Positions 35,530 through 43,801 of a DNA stretch of 64,000 bases are shown piece after piece. The stretch spans positions 2,542,001-2,606,000 of the forward strand of contig NZ_CP102293.1 in the NCBI RefSeq assembly GCF_025152575.1. Reading direction: 5' to 3'. The position numbers and the translations under genes were made by a program. This DNA comes from Subdoligranulum variabile. Its GTDB lineage: Bacteria > Bacillota > Clostridia > Oscillospirales > Ruminococcaceae. The notes below the pieces were generated by a model. It did no database searches. It saw nothing but the letters and a program-made list of their open reading frames with translations, and had not been told where the DNA came from. The first letter of the stretch is position 1. Each line of letters starts with the position of its first letter.

Positions 35530-37554
35530 ATGCAAGGATTTGCTGCGATCCGTCGTAATCGCTGGCCGCTGACCGGCGCGCTCTTGGGCGCGCTGGTCTT
35601 TGTGGCTTTATACGGGGTACGGGTGCTGGACCCCACCTGCGTGGACTGGATTTTGAATAACCCCAGCCCCGATCCCTCCCAGCATTATCTGGGGTGGGCC
35701 TTCTTCCGCCGGAGCACGGTGCGCCCGCCCTATCTGGGCGCCAACTACAGCGCCATCTATCCCTACCGTACCAGCATCCTGTTCACCGATTCCATCCCGC
35801 TGCTGGCGCTGCTGTTCAAATGTCTCAGCCCCATTCTGCCGGATCGGTTCCAGTATTTCGGGTGGTGGGGTCTGGCTTGCTATGCCCTGCAGGGCGGGCT
35901 GGCCCAGGCCATCCTGGCCCGGCTGGGCGGTGTGCGCAAAGAGCAGACTGCCCGTGGCTGGGCCACGGTGGCGGGGGCCGGGATTGTTGTGCTGTTCCCG
36001 GCGTTGACCATGCGGATGTTCGCCCATACGGCGCTGGCCGCCAACTGGCTGATTCTGCTGGCGGTATGGCTCTGGCTGCAAAGTGATCGTCTGTTGCCCA
36101 CCACCCATCGCGCTTGCCTGGTCTGGGCGGGTATGGGTATCCTCTGTGCGGGAATTCATCTGTACTATCTGCCCATGGTCGGCATTGTCCTGGTAGGGTA
36201 TGCGGTTCGCCGCGGCCTGCAAAAGCGCGGGGCGGCCGCCGTGCTGCTGCCGGTGCTCTGCTTCTGCGCGGCGGCTGGCGCCGAACTGGTCATTCTGGGC
36301 GCTTTTGCGGCCAATTTCGCGGGGTATTCCAACGGCTATCTCAGTGGTGCCGATCTGCTCAATCTGGTGGTGCCGGGGATCGAGGCCAGCTGGGAACAGA
36401 ATGTCTACATCGGCCTCGGTGCGGTGGCGGTTCTGGTGCTGGCGGCTGTCAGCCTGGTGGTGGCCTGCGTGCGGGGCAAAATCCGCTTTGGGGCGTTCTG
36501 CCGCCGCCATGGCGGCTGGATGTTCGCCGGCACAGCGGTGCTGGTCCTGGATGCGGTCGCTGCCATGGGCAACACCCTCACTCTGGGCGGTCACACACTG
36601 GGCACCATCCCCATTCCCCAGGCGCTGATGGACTTCTGGGCCATGTTTTCTTCCTGTGCGCGGCTGGCCTGGCTGGCAGGGCTTTTGCTGGCGTTGCTGG
36701 CCTGCGGTGTGGTGCTGCGGCTCTGGAACGGCCGCGCGGCGGTGATCCTGCTGGCGGCTGGCGCACTTCTCCAGGGATACGGCCAGCGGGAGGAACTGGC
36801 AAACCGGTTCAGCCGTTACCACGACGCTGAAACCTATACGAACCAGACCATCCTGACCGATCCTGCCTGGGAGACGCTGGGCGAGCAGGGCAAGTTCAGC
36901 CATCTGGCCTTTGTGAGCTTCGACTTTGAACACGATGAGTTCTGGGATCTTGCCGCTTTTGCGGCGGACCATGGCTGGACGTCCAACAGCTTCTACATGG
37001 GCCATATGGACGGCAACCTGGCGGCGGTGACGCTGGCCGGGGAGATGAACACCCTTTCTCCCGACACGCTGTACGTTTTTATCGATGAGGATGAGCTGGC
37101 ACGGGACTCCTTCGGGCTGCACTATTACCGGCTCGACGGTGTTCTGATCGGCAGTGTGGAACCACTGGACCTGACGGAAGACCCGGTGCCCGCGGCAGAT
37201 GCCCACGAGGTGGATCTGAGTCTTTCCGATGTGAGCAATGGTTCCGTCACCGGGGAGGGCGTGGAGCTGAGCAGCGGCGGCGAAATGATGACGGATGCCT
37301 GGATGCTCTTCCCGGGAACCTATCAGGTGACGCTCACCGGGAGCGGTTTTGACCACAGCTATATTTACGCGCGCCATGGACTCATCAACCAGGAAACTTA
37401 TAAGCTGGACATTGAGTTCATCGGGATCGACCCCGGAAAGATGGTTTTCACGTTCTCCACCGGGGAGCCGCTGTACTATTGGCGCACGGCGGTGCACACG
37501 CTGGATGATACGCCCGTCACCATCACCAGTATTACGGTGGAAAAGACGGGCTGA
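35530..37554 (+). CDS. DUF6311-type polytopic membrane protein
   Basis: The protein has 674 residues. A first TM (about 15-33) is followed by DPTCVDWILNNPSPDPSQHYLGWAFFR in the outer face, the DUF6311 signature, in which Asp and His positions recall GT-C glycosyltransferases. About ten more helices run to residue 420, and a C-terminal outer domain of about 250 residues is beta-rich. Members occur in polysaccharide loci and are thought to be membrane glycosyltransferases, though I know of no assay. It is co-transcribed with the aldose epimerase gene. GAGGAG precedes the ATG. Confidence 0.7.
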   Translation: MQGFAAIRRNRWPLTGALLGALVFVALYGVRVLDPTCVDWILNNPSPDPSQHYLGWAFFRRSTVRPPYLGANYSAIYPYRTSILFTDSIPLLALLFKCLSPILPDRFQYFGWWGLACYALQGGLAQAILARLGGVRKEQTARGWATVAGAGIVVLFPALTMRMFAHTALAANWLILLAVWLWLQSDRLLPTTHRACLVWAGMGILCAGIHLYYLPMVGIVLVGYAVRRGLQKRGAAAVLLPVLCFCAAAGAELVILGAFAANFAGYSNGYLSGADLLNLVVPGIEASWEQNVYIGLGAVAVLVLAAVSLVVACVRGKIRFGAFCRRHGGWMFAGTAVLVLDAVAAMGNTLTLGGHTLGTIPIPQALMDFWAMFSSCARLAWLAGLLLALLACGVVLRLWNGRAAVILLAAGALLQGYGQREELANRFSRYHDAETYTNQTILTDPAWETLGEQGKFSHLAFVSFDFEHDEFWDLAAFAADHGWTSNSFYMGHMDGNLAAVTLAGEMNTLSPDTLYVFIDEDELARDSFGLHYYRLDGVLIGSVEPLDLTEDPVPAADAHEVDLSLSDVSNGSVTGEGVELSSGGEMMTDAWMLFPGTYQVTLTGSGFDHSYIYARHGLINQETYKLDIEFIGIDPGKMVFTFSTGEPLYYWRTAVHTLDDTPVTITSITVEKTG

Positions 37555-37578
37555 CGCCGGTTTGTGGTGTGGTTATCC

Positions 37579-37608
37579 TTGACAAACATGGGGCTTTCTG
37601 CGTACAAT
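37579..37608 (+). promoter_or_regulatory. Promoter for the riboswitch-ATPase transcript
   Basis: TTGACA (37579-37584) and TACAAT (37603-37608) are 18 bp apart, immediately upstream of the yybP-ykoY element. Confidence 0.8.
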
Positions 37609-37616
37609 GAAAGTGC

Positions 37617-37742
37617 CATGGGGGAGTAATTCCGCACTGCATGGTGCGCGGCGTGTTCGCCATACCCGGCCACCCGGCCCGGACCGCCGGAACAAAGGAA
37701 TGAGACTCATGCACAGGCTTACCCTGTGCATGAGTTTTTTTA
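37617..37742 (+). promoter_or_regulatory. yybP-ykoY (Mn2+) riboswitch with terminator
   Basis: The leader carries the family landmarks: GGGGAGTA at 37621-37628, GC-rich internal hairpins including CCCGGCC segments, and GAGAC at 37702-37706 closing the aptamer. ATTCC after the first motif pairs with GGAAT just before GAGAC. A 13-bp terminator stem follows (37705-37717 with 37723-37735) with seven or more T. Its left arm shares bases with GAGAC, so aptamer and terminator compete. Known members bind Mn2+ and switch on exporters. It stands directly before the P-type ATPase gene. Confidence 0.8.
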
Positions 37743-37769
37743 TTACCCACCGGAAAGGAGCGACCCGCG

Positions 37770-40409
37770 ATGAAACAGGCATACACTCAATCCGTTGCCG
37801 AACTCTTGCGGCAGCTGGACGCTTCGGAACAGGGGCTTTCCACGCAGCAGGCAGAAGCGCGTCTGCAGCAATACGGCCCCAATAAGCTGCGCGGTGTGCC
37901 CAAACCCACACTGATGCAGCGGTTTGCGGCGCAGCTCAAGGACCCCATGCTGCTGATCCTGCTGGCGGCGGCGGTGGTCTCGGGCGTGACGGATTTCCTC
38001 GCTGGAGAAAATTTTGCAGAAGCGGCAATCATCCTCATTGTGGTACTGCTCAATGCGGTGCTTGGTGTGGTGCAGGAGAGTAAGGCCGAGGCGGCCATCG
38101 AAGCACTGCAGACCATGACGGCAGCCACCTGCAAGGTGCTGCGGGACGGGCATCAGAGGGTGCTGCACAGCGAGGAGCTGGTCCCTGGCGATGTGGTCGT
38201 GCTGGAAGCGGGGGACAGTGTCCCGGCGGATGGACGTCTGCTGGAGAGCGCCAGCCTCAAGATTGAGGAGGCAGCGCTGACAGGAGAGAGCGTGCCGGTT
38301 ACCAAGGCGGTGCAGTTGCTGGGGTTGGCGCCCGGGCAGGGGGAAGTGCCGTTGGCAGACCGCAAAAATATGTGCTATATGGGTTCAACGGTGGTCTACG
38401 GCCGGGGGCGGGCAGTCATCACAGCTACCGGTATGCAGACCGAGATGGGCAAGATTGCGGGGGCACTCTCCGGAACCGGGGAAGAACAGACCCCGCTGCA
38501 GCGTCGGCTGGATGAACTGGGGCGCACTCTTTCCAAGCTGGTGCTTGCCATCTGCGTATTCATCTTTGTGTTTGACCTGGTTGTTGCGGGCTCCTTCACG
38601 CTGCAAAGCGTGCTCTCCACCTTTATGGTGGCGGTCTCGCTGGCGGTGGCAGCCATCCCGGAAGGCCTGGCCACTGTGGTGACGGTGGTCCTCTCCATCG
38701 GAGTCACCAACATGAGCCGCCGTAAGGCGGTCATCCGGCGGCTGACGGCGGTGGAGACGCTGGGCTGTACCCAGGTCATCTGTACCGATAAAACCGGTAC
38801 GCTGACGCAGAACCGGATGACGGTGGTGGAACACCAGGGAGATATAGTTCCGCTGGCCACGGCGATGGCTCTTTGCAGTGATGCGGCTCTGAACGACGAT
38901 GGCCGTGCCGAGGGCGAACCCACCGAGGCGGCTCTGGTGGACTTCGCCGCTGCAGAAGGATTGCCCAAGGACAGGCTGGAGGCAGCACAGCCCCGGGTAG
39001 GGGAAGCTCCCTTTGACTCCGGGCGCAAGATGATGTCTACCATACACCGGGGGGCAGACGGCTTTATCCAGTACACCAAGGGGGCGCCCGACGTAGTGCT
39101 GGATCGCTGCACGGCCTACCGGGAAAACGGTACGGTCTATACCATGACGCCCGAAAAACGCCGGGAGTTTCTGGAAAAAAATAAAGCGATGGCAGACCGG
39201 GCGCTGCGGGTGCTGGCGGCGGCAGAACGGCACTGGGGGCAGAAGCCGGCGTCCGAGGCTCCGGAAATGCTGGAACAGGACCTATGCTTCCTGGGACTGA
39301 CCGGTATGATCGACCCGGTGAGGCCGGAGGTCATGGATGCCATCGCGGAATGCCGCCGGGCGGGGATCCGTCCCGTGATGATTACCGGTGACCATAAGGA
39401 CACCGCTGTGGCCATCGCCCGCCAGCTGCAGATTCTGGACGATGCCTCCCAGGCAGTGACCGGCGCGGAACTGGATACCCTCTCCGACGAGGAGCTGGCG
39501 CAAGCCGTGACCTGCTACACCGTCTATGCCCGGGTGCAGCCGGAACATAAAACCCGTATTGTGGCTGCCTGGCGCCGCCGCGGTGCCGTGACGGCCATGT
39601 CGGGAGACGGGGTCAACGACGCTCCCTCCCTGAAGATGGCGGATATCGGCATCGGCATGGGTGTCACCGGCACCGATGTGACCAAAAATGTGGCCGATAT
39701 GGTGTTGGCGGATGACAATTTCGCCACCATTGTGGCGGCGGTAGAGGAAGGCCGCCGCATCTACGACAACATCCGCAAGTCCATCCAGTTCCTGCTGGCG
39801 TCCAACATGAGCGAAGTGCTGGGGGTGTTCGGGGCCACCCTGCTGGGCTTTACGCTGCTCAACCCGGTGCATCTCCTCTTCATCAACCTGATCACCGACT
39901 GTTTCCCGGCACTGGCACTGGGCATGGAACCCGGTGAGCCGGACACTATGTCCCGGCCACCCCGCCGTACTTCCGACGGCATCTTCGCCGGTGGGCTGGG
40001 AACGGATATTGCCTACCAGGGCGTTCTCATTGCGGGAATCACCATGCTGTCCTATATTCTGGGCCACTGCATCGAGGCAGGAGCGCTGGAAATGCCCCGG
40101 GACGTCAGTCCCGACGGTATGACCATGGCGTTCCTGACCATGAGCATGTGCGAAATCTTCCACAGTTTCAATCTGCGCAGCCAGCGCAAGAGTGTATTCT
40201 CTCTGCATACCCATAACTTTATGCTGTGGGGAGCGATGCTGGGCAGTTTGCTGCTGACCACCGCCGTGCTGGAAATCCCGGTGCTGGCCAGGATGTTCGG
40301 CTTTACGCCGGTATCGCTGCCGGAATACCTGTTGGCCCTGGCCCTGGCGGTGCTGGTGATTCCCATTGTGGAACTGGTCAAGTGGATCCAGCGCCGCCGC
40401 GCGGCCTGA
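37770..40409 (+). CDS. P-type cation-transporting ATPase (PacL/SERCA-like; Ca2+ or Mn2+ export)
   Basis: This 879-residue P2-type pump has the N-terminal cation ATPase domain (STQQAEARLQQYGPNKL), the actuator TGES loop (LTGESVPVTK), the TM4 motif PEGLA (PEGLP is more usual), phosphorylated Asp340 in CTDKTGTLTQNRM, KGAPDVVLDRC, MITGDHKDTA and GDGVNDAPSLKMADIGIGMG, all intact. The C-terminal cation ATPase domain is complete. P2A pumps of this type move Ca2+, and several handle Mn2+. The yybP-ykoY riboswitch upstream argues for Mn2+ export in this case. AAAGGAG precedes the ATG. Confidence 0.93.
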   Translation: MKQAYTQSVAELLRQLDASEQGLSTQQAEARLQQYGPNKLRGVPKPTLMQRFAAQLKDPMLLILLAAAVVSGVTDFLAGENFAEAAIILIVVLLNAVLGVVQESKAEAAIEALQTMTAATCKVLRDGHQRVLHSEELVPGDVVVLEAGDSVPADGRLLESASLKIEEAALTGESVPVTKAVQLLGLAPGQGEVPLADRKNMCYMGSTVVYGRGRAVITATGMQTEMGKIAGALSGTGEEQTPLQRRLDELGRTLSKLVLAICVFIFVFDLVVAGSFTLQSVLSTFMVAVSLAVAAIPEGLATVVTVVLSIGVTNMSRRKAVIRRLTAVETLGCTQVICTDKTGTLTQNRMTVVEHQGDIVPLATAMALCSDAALNDDGRAEGEPTEAALVDFAAAEGLPKDRLEAAQPRVGEAPFDSGRKMMSTIHRGADGFIQYTKGAPDVVLDRCTAYRENGTVYTMTPEKRREFLEKNKAMADRALRVLAAAERHWGQKPASEAPEMLEQDLCFLGLTGMIDPVRPEVMDAIAECRRAGIRPVMITGDHKDTAVAIARQLQILDDASQAVTGAELDTLSDEELAQAVTCYTVYARVQPEHKTRIVAAWRRRGAVTAMSGDGVNDAPSLKMADIGIGMGVTGTDVTKNVADMVLADDNFATIVAAVEEGRRIYDNIRKSIQFLLASNMSEVLGVFGATLLGFTLLNPVHLLFINLITDCFPALALGMEPGEPDTMSRPPRRTSDGIFAGGLGTDIAYQGVLIAGITMLSYILGHCIEAGALEMPRDVSPDGMTMAFLTMSMCEIFHSFNLRSQRKSVFSLHTHNFMLWGAMLGSLLLTTAVLEIPVLARMFGFTPVSLPEYLLALALAVLVIPIVELVKWIQRRRAA

Positions 40410-40412
40410 TAA

Positions 40413-40446
40413 AAAAGCGGCACCCGTTTAGGGCGCCGCTTTGGTG
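40413..40446. terminator. Bidirectional terminator between ATPase and lrgB genes
   Basis: A 12-bp stem with one mismatch (40414-40425 with 40431-40442) has A's on the left and T's on the right, in the 57 bp between convergent genes. Confidence 0.75.
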
Positions 40447-40466
40447 TTTTTATAAAGGATCAGGGG

Positions 40467-41162
40467 TCACGGCAGGAAGTTGGCTGCCACCGGGGCCAGC
40501 ACTGCGGTCAGCACACCGGCCACCGCGATGGCCAGTCCGCTGATGGCGCCTTCCACCTCGCCCATCTCCAGGGCCTTGCTGGTGCCCACCGCATGGGCGG
40601 AGGTGCCCAGAGCCAACCCCTTGGCGATGGGGTGGGTGATATGACAAACTTTGCAGACGGTCTCCGCCAGCAGGCTGCCGGCGATGCCGGTCAGGATGAT
40701 GACGGCGCCCGCCAGAGCGGCCGTGCCGCCCAGTGTTGCGGCAATATCCATACCGATGGCGGTCGTCACCGACTTGGGCAGAAGTGTAACGGCGTTGGCA
40801 TGGGCCATTTTCAGTACGTGAGCCATGACCAGGACGCTGCCCAGGCTGGTGATGACACCGGCCAGAATCGCCGCCAGGATGGCGCCCACGTTTTTCTCCA
40901 GCAGATCCCATTTCTCATACAGAGGAATAGCCAGGCTGACGGTGGCAGGGGCCAGCAGCCAGTTGACCGGGGCGGCGCTGGCACTGTAGTCGGCGTAAGG
41001 GATGGCAAAACAGCGCAGGAAAACGATCATGAAGATGCTGCCCATCAACAGGGGGTTAAAGATGGCCAGCCGGGTTTTGCGATTGATCAGAACACCAAGG
41101 GCATAGGCGGCCAGCGTGGCAAAAACGCCCCAGCTGCCGCAATTCTGCAGGAATTCACTCAT
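40467..41162 (-). CDS. lrgB: LrgB family membrane protein
   Basis: This 231-residue protein with about seven helices pairs with LrgA; the pair has holin/antiholin-like or organic-acid (pyruvate/glycolate) transport roles in other bacteria. The family motifs are clear: NPLLMGSIFMI, YEKWDLLEKNVGAILAAILAGV, TLLPKSVTTAIGMDIAATLGG and KGLALGTSAHAVGTSKALEMGEVEGAISGLAI. Its start overlaps the lrgA stop by 8 bp. No LytTR or GntR regulator lies next to it. Confidence 0.92.
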   Translation of the reverse strand: MSEFLQNCGSWGVFATLAAYALGVLINRKTRLAIFNPLLMGSIFMIVFLRCFAIPYADYSASAAPVNWLLAPATVSLAIPLYEKWDLLEKNVGAILAAILAGVITSLGSVLVMAHVLKMAHANAVTLLPKSVTTAIGMDIAATLGGTAALAGAVIILTGIAGSLLAETVCKVCHITHPIAKGLALGTSAHAVGTSKALEMGEVEGAISGLAIAVAGVLTAVLAPVAANFLP

Positions 41163-41517
41163 GACTTTCCACCTCCTGGCCGGCAGTACAATGTTGGGCC
41201 ACCAGACCGGTCACCGCCATGACCAAAGCTGTGATGGGAATGATGGCAATTACCACCGGCACAAAGACATCCGCCAACTGGCTGCCCAGTTCCATGACAC
41301 CGCTGGCCGCCGGCACGAACAGCAGCGGGAAGATGCCGGTCAGGAACAGACCGGTCTCCCGTACCTGTTCCAGTCTGAGCAATCGGAGCTTCAGCGCGGC
41401 AACCATCAGCAGCAGGCCGTAGACGCTGGCCGGGATGGGCAGCGGCAGCACGGCAGCCAACGCTTCCCCCAGCAGGCAGAAGCCCACGATCCGGGCAAAT
41501 TGAAACACGAACTTCAT
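41155..41517 (-). CDS. lrgA: LrgA/CidA family membrane protein
   Basis: This 120-residue protein has four helices. The conserved LrgA core is present: GFCLLGEALAAVLPLPIPASVYGLLLM, GLFLTGIFPLLFVPAASGVM and an end in ITALVMAVTGLVAQ. It is the first gene of a two-gene operon with lrgB, with its own promoter 34 bp upstream. CstA elsewhere in the window and LrgAB are both linked to pyruvate movement in other bacteria; whether that applies here is a guess. Confidence 0.88.
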   Translation of the reverse strand: MKFVFQFARIVGFCLLGEALAAVLPLPIPASVYGLLLMVAALKLRLLRLEQVRETGLFLTGIFPLLFVPAASGVMELGSQLADVFVPVVIAIIPITALVMAVTGLVAQHCTAGQEVESHE

Positions 41518-41550
41518 ATACGATCCCTCTTTATGCTAGAATGCTGACTC

Positions 41551-41579
41551 ATCATACCACTTCTTGTCAGATCATACAA
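41551..41579 (-). promoter_or_regulatory. Promoter for lrgAB
   Basis: On the minus strand TTGTAT (41574-41579) and TATGAT (41551-41556) are 17 bp apart. Confidence 0.65.
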
Positions 41580-41615
41580 TTACCAGAACAAAATTTTGTG
41601 AAAAAATTCCTATAC

Positions 41616-41644
41616 TTGTATTTTGCCGCGGAGTGTGGTATACT
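41616..41644 (+). promoter_or_regulatory. Promoter for the small membrane-anchored protein gene
   Basis: TTGTAT (41616-41621) and TATACT (41639-41644) are 17 bp apart, about 40 bp before ATG 41685. It diverges from the lrgA promoter. Confidence 0.7.
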
Positions 41645-41684
41645 AACCCAAAACCAAGTTGGGAATGCGAAAAGAGGTTTTGAC

Positions 41685-42074
41685 ATGTCTTTGCTGAAGA
41701 AACTGGCCGGTCTGGCCGTGGGTGCCGCTGCTGTGGGCGCCGCTGTGTATGTGCTGCAGAAGCGCGAGCACGGCGAGGAGTACGAGCATATTGTGGGCCC
41801 GGCGGACGAGGTTGAAACCGACGCCGAGCCCGAAGACGATGCGTCTGCCGAGGCTGAACAGGCCCCTGCCGCCGCGTCCCCGGAGACTGATGCCGTATAC
41901 CAGCCGCCCATGGCTGCCCATCCCGTGCAGACCGGCGACGATACCCCCAATGCAAACCCGGTGGAACTGGGTGCTGTGGAGGTCCCCAAGACGGCAGACG
42001 GTAAGTACGACGCTACCAAGATCGCGGATCCCGCGGACTTTGGCGATTGGGACGAACAGGGCTGCAAGGGTTGA
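41685..42074 (+). CDS. Small membrane-anchored acidic protein, unknown
   Basis: The protein has 129 residues. A short basic N-terminus and a hydrophobic Gly/Ala-rich helix (LLKKLAGLAVGAAAVGAAVYVLQ, split here as residues 3-25) are followed by an acidic, disordered stretch rich in Glu/Asp/Ala/Pro. A more ordered end repeats Asp and Lys (DGKYDATKIADPADFGDWDEQG). The helix could be a membrane anchor or an uncleaved signal. No family is recognised. ATG 41685 follows AAGAGG; longer in-frame sequence upstream overlaps the promoter. It is a single gene with its own promoter and terminator. Confidence 0.6.
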   Translation: MSLLKKLAGLAVGAAAVGAAVYVLQKREHGEEYEHIVGPADEVETDAEPEDDASAEAEQAPAAASPETDAVYQPPMAAHPVQTGDDTPNANPVELGAVEVPKTADGKYDATKIADPADFGDWDEQGCKG

Positions 42075-42089
42075 TAAACCGAACGCTTC

Positions 42090-42125
42090 AGGCGCATCTT
42101 TGTGAAGGCAAAGGTGCGCCTTTTG
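42090..42125 (+). terminator. Terminator after the small membrane protein gene
   Basis: A perfect 12-bp stem (42090-42101 with 42110-42121) is followed by TTTT. Confidence 0.8.
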
Positions 42126-42158
42126 CATTATTTTGGATTCAATTGAATAAAAATGCGC

Positions 42159-42187
42159 TTTACAACTTTATTGCACTAAAGTATAAT
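42159..42187 (+). promoter_or_regulatory. Promoter of the histidine operon
   Basis: TTTACA (42159-42164) and TATAAT (42182-42187) are 17 bp apart. The leader is only about 28 nt, leaving no room for a T-box or a leader-peptide attenuator. Confidence 0.82.
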
Positions 42188-42220
42188 ACACTTATATGTG
42201 CGAGAGGCAGGGAATTGACA

Positions 42221-43801
42221 ATGGAAATCCAGCTGCAGAATTTTACCCCCGCGGAGCAGGCGACCTTCCGGCTGCGGGCTTTGTACGAGCAGGCGGGCTA
42301 CCGCAAATACCGGTGCTCCCGGTTTGAGGAGTATGCGCTGTATCAGGAATACCGGCGATTTTTGCCGGATGCCCAGGTGGTGACCTTTACCGATCTGGAC
42401 GGCAAACTGCGGGCCATCAAACCGGATGTGACGCTGTCCATCGCCAAGACAGCCCAGCCGGCGCCCGGTGAATGCAAACGCTTCTATTATAATGAGGAGG
42501 TCTGCCGTCCCAGCCGGGAAAGCCACACCTTCCAGACCATACACCAGATGGGACTGGAATGTATGGGCGCGGTGGATGCGGCGGCCCAGGCAGAGGTCGT
42601 GCGGCTGGCGCTGCAAAGTCTGGCGGCGCTGGAGGTCCCCACGGTGCTGGAGGTCAGCCACATGGGCTTTGTGACCGGCCTGCTGGATGCGCTGAAGGTG
42701 CCGGAGGAATCCCGCGGCCGGCTTCTGGAATTGCTCAACGAGAAAAATGCCCATGAATTGGATGCTGCTGCACGGGCCGCTGGATTGACCGAGGAGGGAG
42801 CCGAGGCGTTGTGCGGCTTGCTGCAGCTCCATGGCCCCTTGGGGGCTACGCTGACGGCTGCCCGGAATTGCTGCCGCAGTGATGCCCAGCGGGCGGCGCT
42901 GGAAGAACTGCAGGCGCTGCAGAACCGGTTGGGAGAAGACGGCCGCGGCACGATGCTGGACCTGAGCATGGCCGATGAGATGGAATATTACAATGGCCTG
43001 GTCTTTACCGGTTATGTGGCCGGTGTGCCCCGTGCGGTGCTCAAGGGTGGCCGGTATGACTATCTGATGCAGCGTTTCACGCCGGGAGCCAACGCCATCG
43101 GTTTTGCCATCTATCTGGATGAGCTGGAACGGCTGACGGCACAGAGCGGGGAAGACCGGCCCGGCAGCGAAAAGGTCTGGCTCAACATTGCGCTGCCCAA
43201 GGGCCGCCTGGGCGATAAGGCCTATAAACTGTTGGCGGAGGCAGGCTACCGTGCCAATGAGGATTACAACGACACCCGCAAGCTGGTGGTGGAAAACCCC
43301 GAGGCCGGGGTGCGGTACTTCCTCGTCAAACCCAGCGACGTGGCCATCTATGTGGAGCATGGCGCGGCGGATATTGGTATCGTAGGCAAAGACATCCTGG
43401 CCGAATCCGATGCCGACGTCTACGAACTGCTGGATACCGGCATGGGCAAATGCCGGATGTGCGTGGCAGGCCCCAAAGACTTTGCAGATGACGAGAGCCG
43501 GGCGCTGCGGGTGGCCACCAAGTTTGTAAACATCGCCCGGGACCATTACGAGCGTTGCGGCCGGGATATTGACATCATCAAACTCAACGGTTCCATCGAG
43601 CTGGCACCAATTCTGGGGCTGTCCGACGTCATCGTGGATATCGTGGAGACCGGCACTACCCTGCGGGAAAACAATCTGGCCGTCATCGAGGAATTCATGC
43701 CCATTTCCGCCCGGTTTATTGCCAACAAAGCCAGCTATAAGTTCAAATATCAGCAGATGAGCACACTGCTCAACAAGATGAAGGAGGCTCTTGCCCAATG
43801 A
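42221..43801 (+). CDS. hisZG: HisZ-HisG fusion: ATP phosphoribosyltransferase regulatory and catalytic subunits in one chain
   Basis: This 526-residue protein catalyses the first step of histidine synthesis, joining ATP and PRPP. Residues 1-310 are a HisRS-like HisZ domain (RCSRFEEYALYQEYRRFLP, PDVTLSIAK, FYYNEEVCR, DEMEYYNGLVFTGYV, GGRYDYLMQRF). From about 318 the short-form catalytic HisG follows (IALPKGRLGDKAYKLLAEAGY, LVKPSDVAIYVEHGAADIGIVGKDIL, the PRPP loop VDIVETGTTLRENNL). Short HisG enzymes need HisZ as a separate regulator; here the two are joined by a linker of about ten residues. It overlaps hisD by four bases. Confidence 0.93.
   Translation: MEIQLQNFTPAEQATFRLRALYEQAGYRKYRCSRFEEYALYQEYRRFLPDAQVVTFTDLDGKLRAIKPDVTLSIAKTAQPAPGECKRFYYNEEVCRPSRESHTFQTIHQMGLECMGAVDAAAQAEVVRLALQSLAALEVPTVLEVSHMGFVTGLLDALKVPEESRGRLLELLNEKNAHELDAAARAAGLTEEGAEALCGLLQLHGPLGATLTAARNCCRSDAQRAALEELQALQNRLGEDGRGTMLDLSMADEMEYYNGLVFTGYVAGVPRAVLKGGRYDYLMQRFTPGANAIGFAIYLDELERLTAQSGEDRPGSEKVWLNIALPKGRLGDKAYKLLAEAGYRANEDYNDTRKLVVENPEAGVRYFLVKPSDVAIYVEHGAADIGIVGKDILAESDADVYELLDTGMGKCRMCVAGPKDFADDESRALRVATKFVNIARDHYERCGRDIDIIKLNGSIELAPILGLSDVIVDIVETGTTLRENNLAVIEEFMPISARFIANKASYKFKYQQMSTLLNKMKEALAQ

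Noticed and set aside
42188..42220. T-box or leader-peptide attenuator for the histidine operon
   Set aside because: Only about 28 nt lie between the predicted transcription start and the start codon, too short for either.
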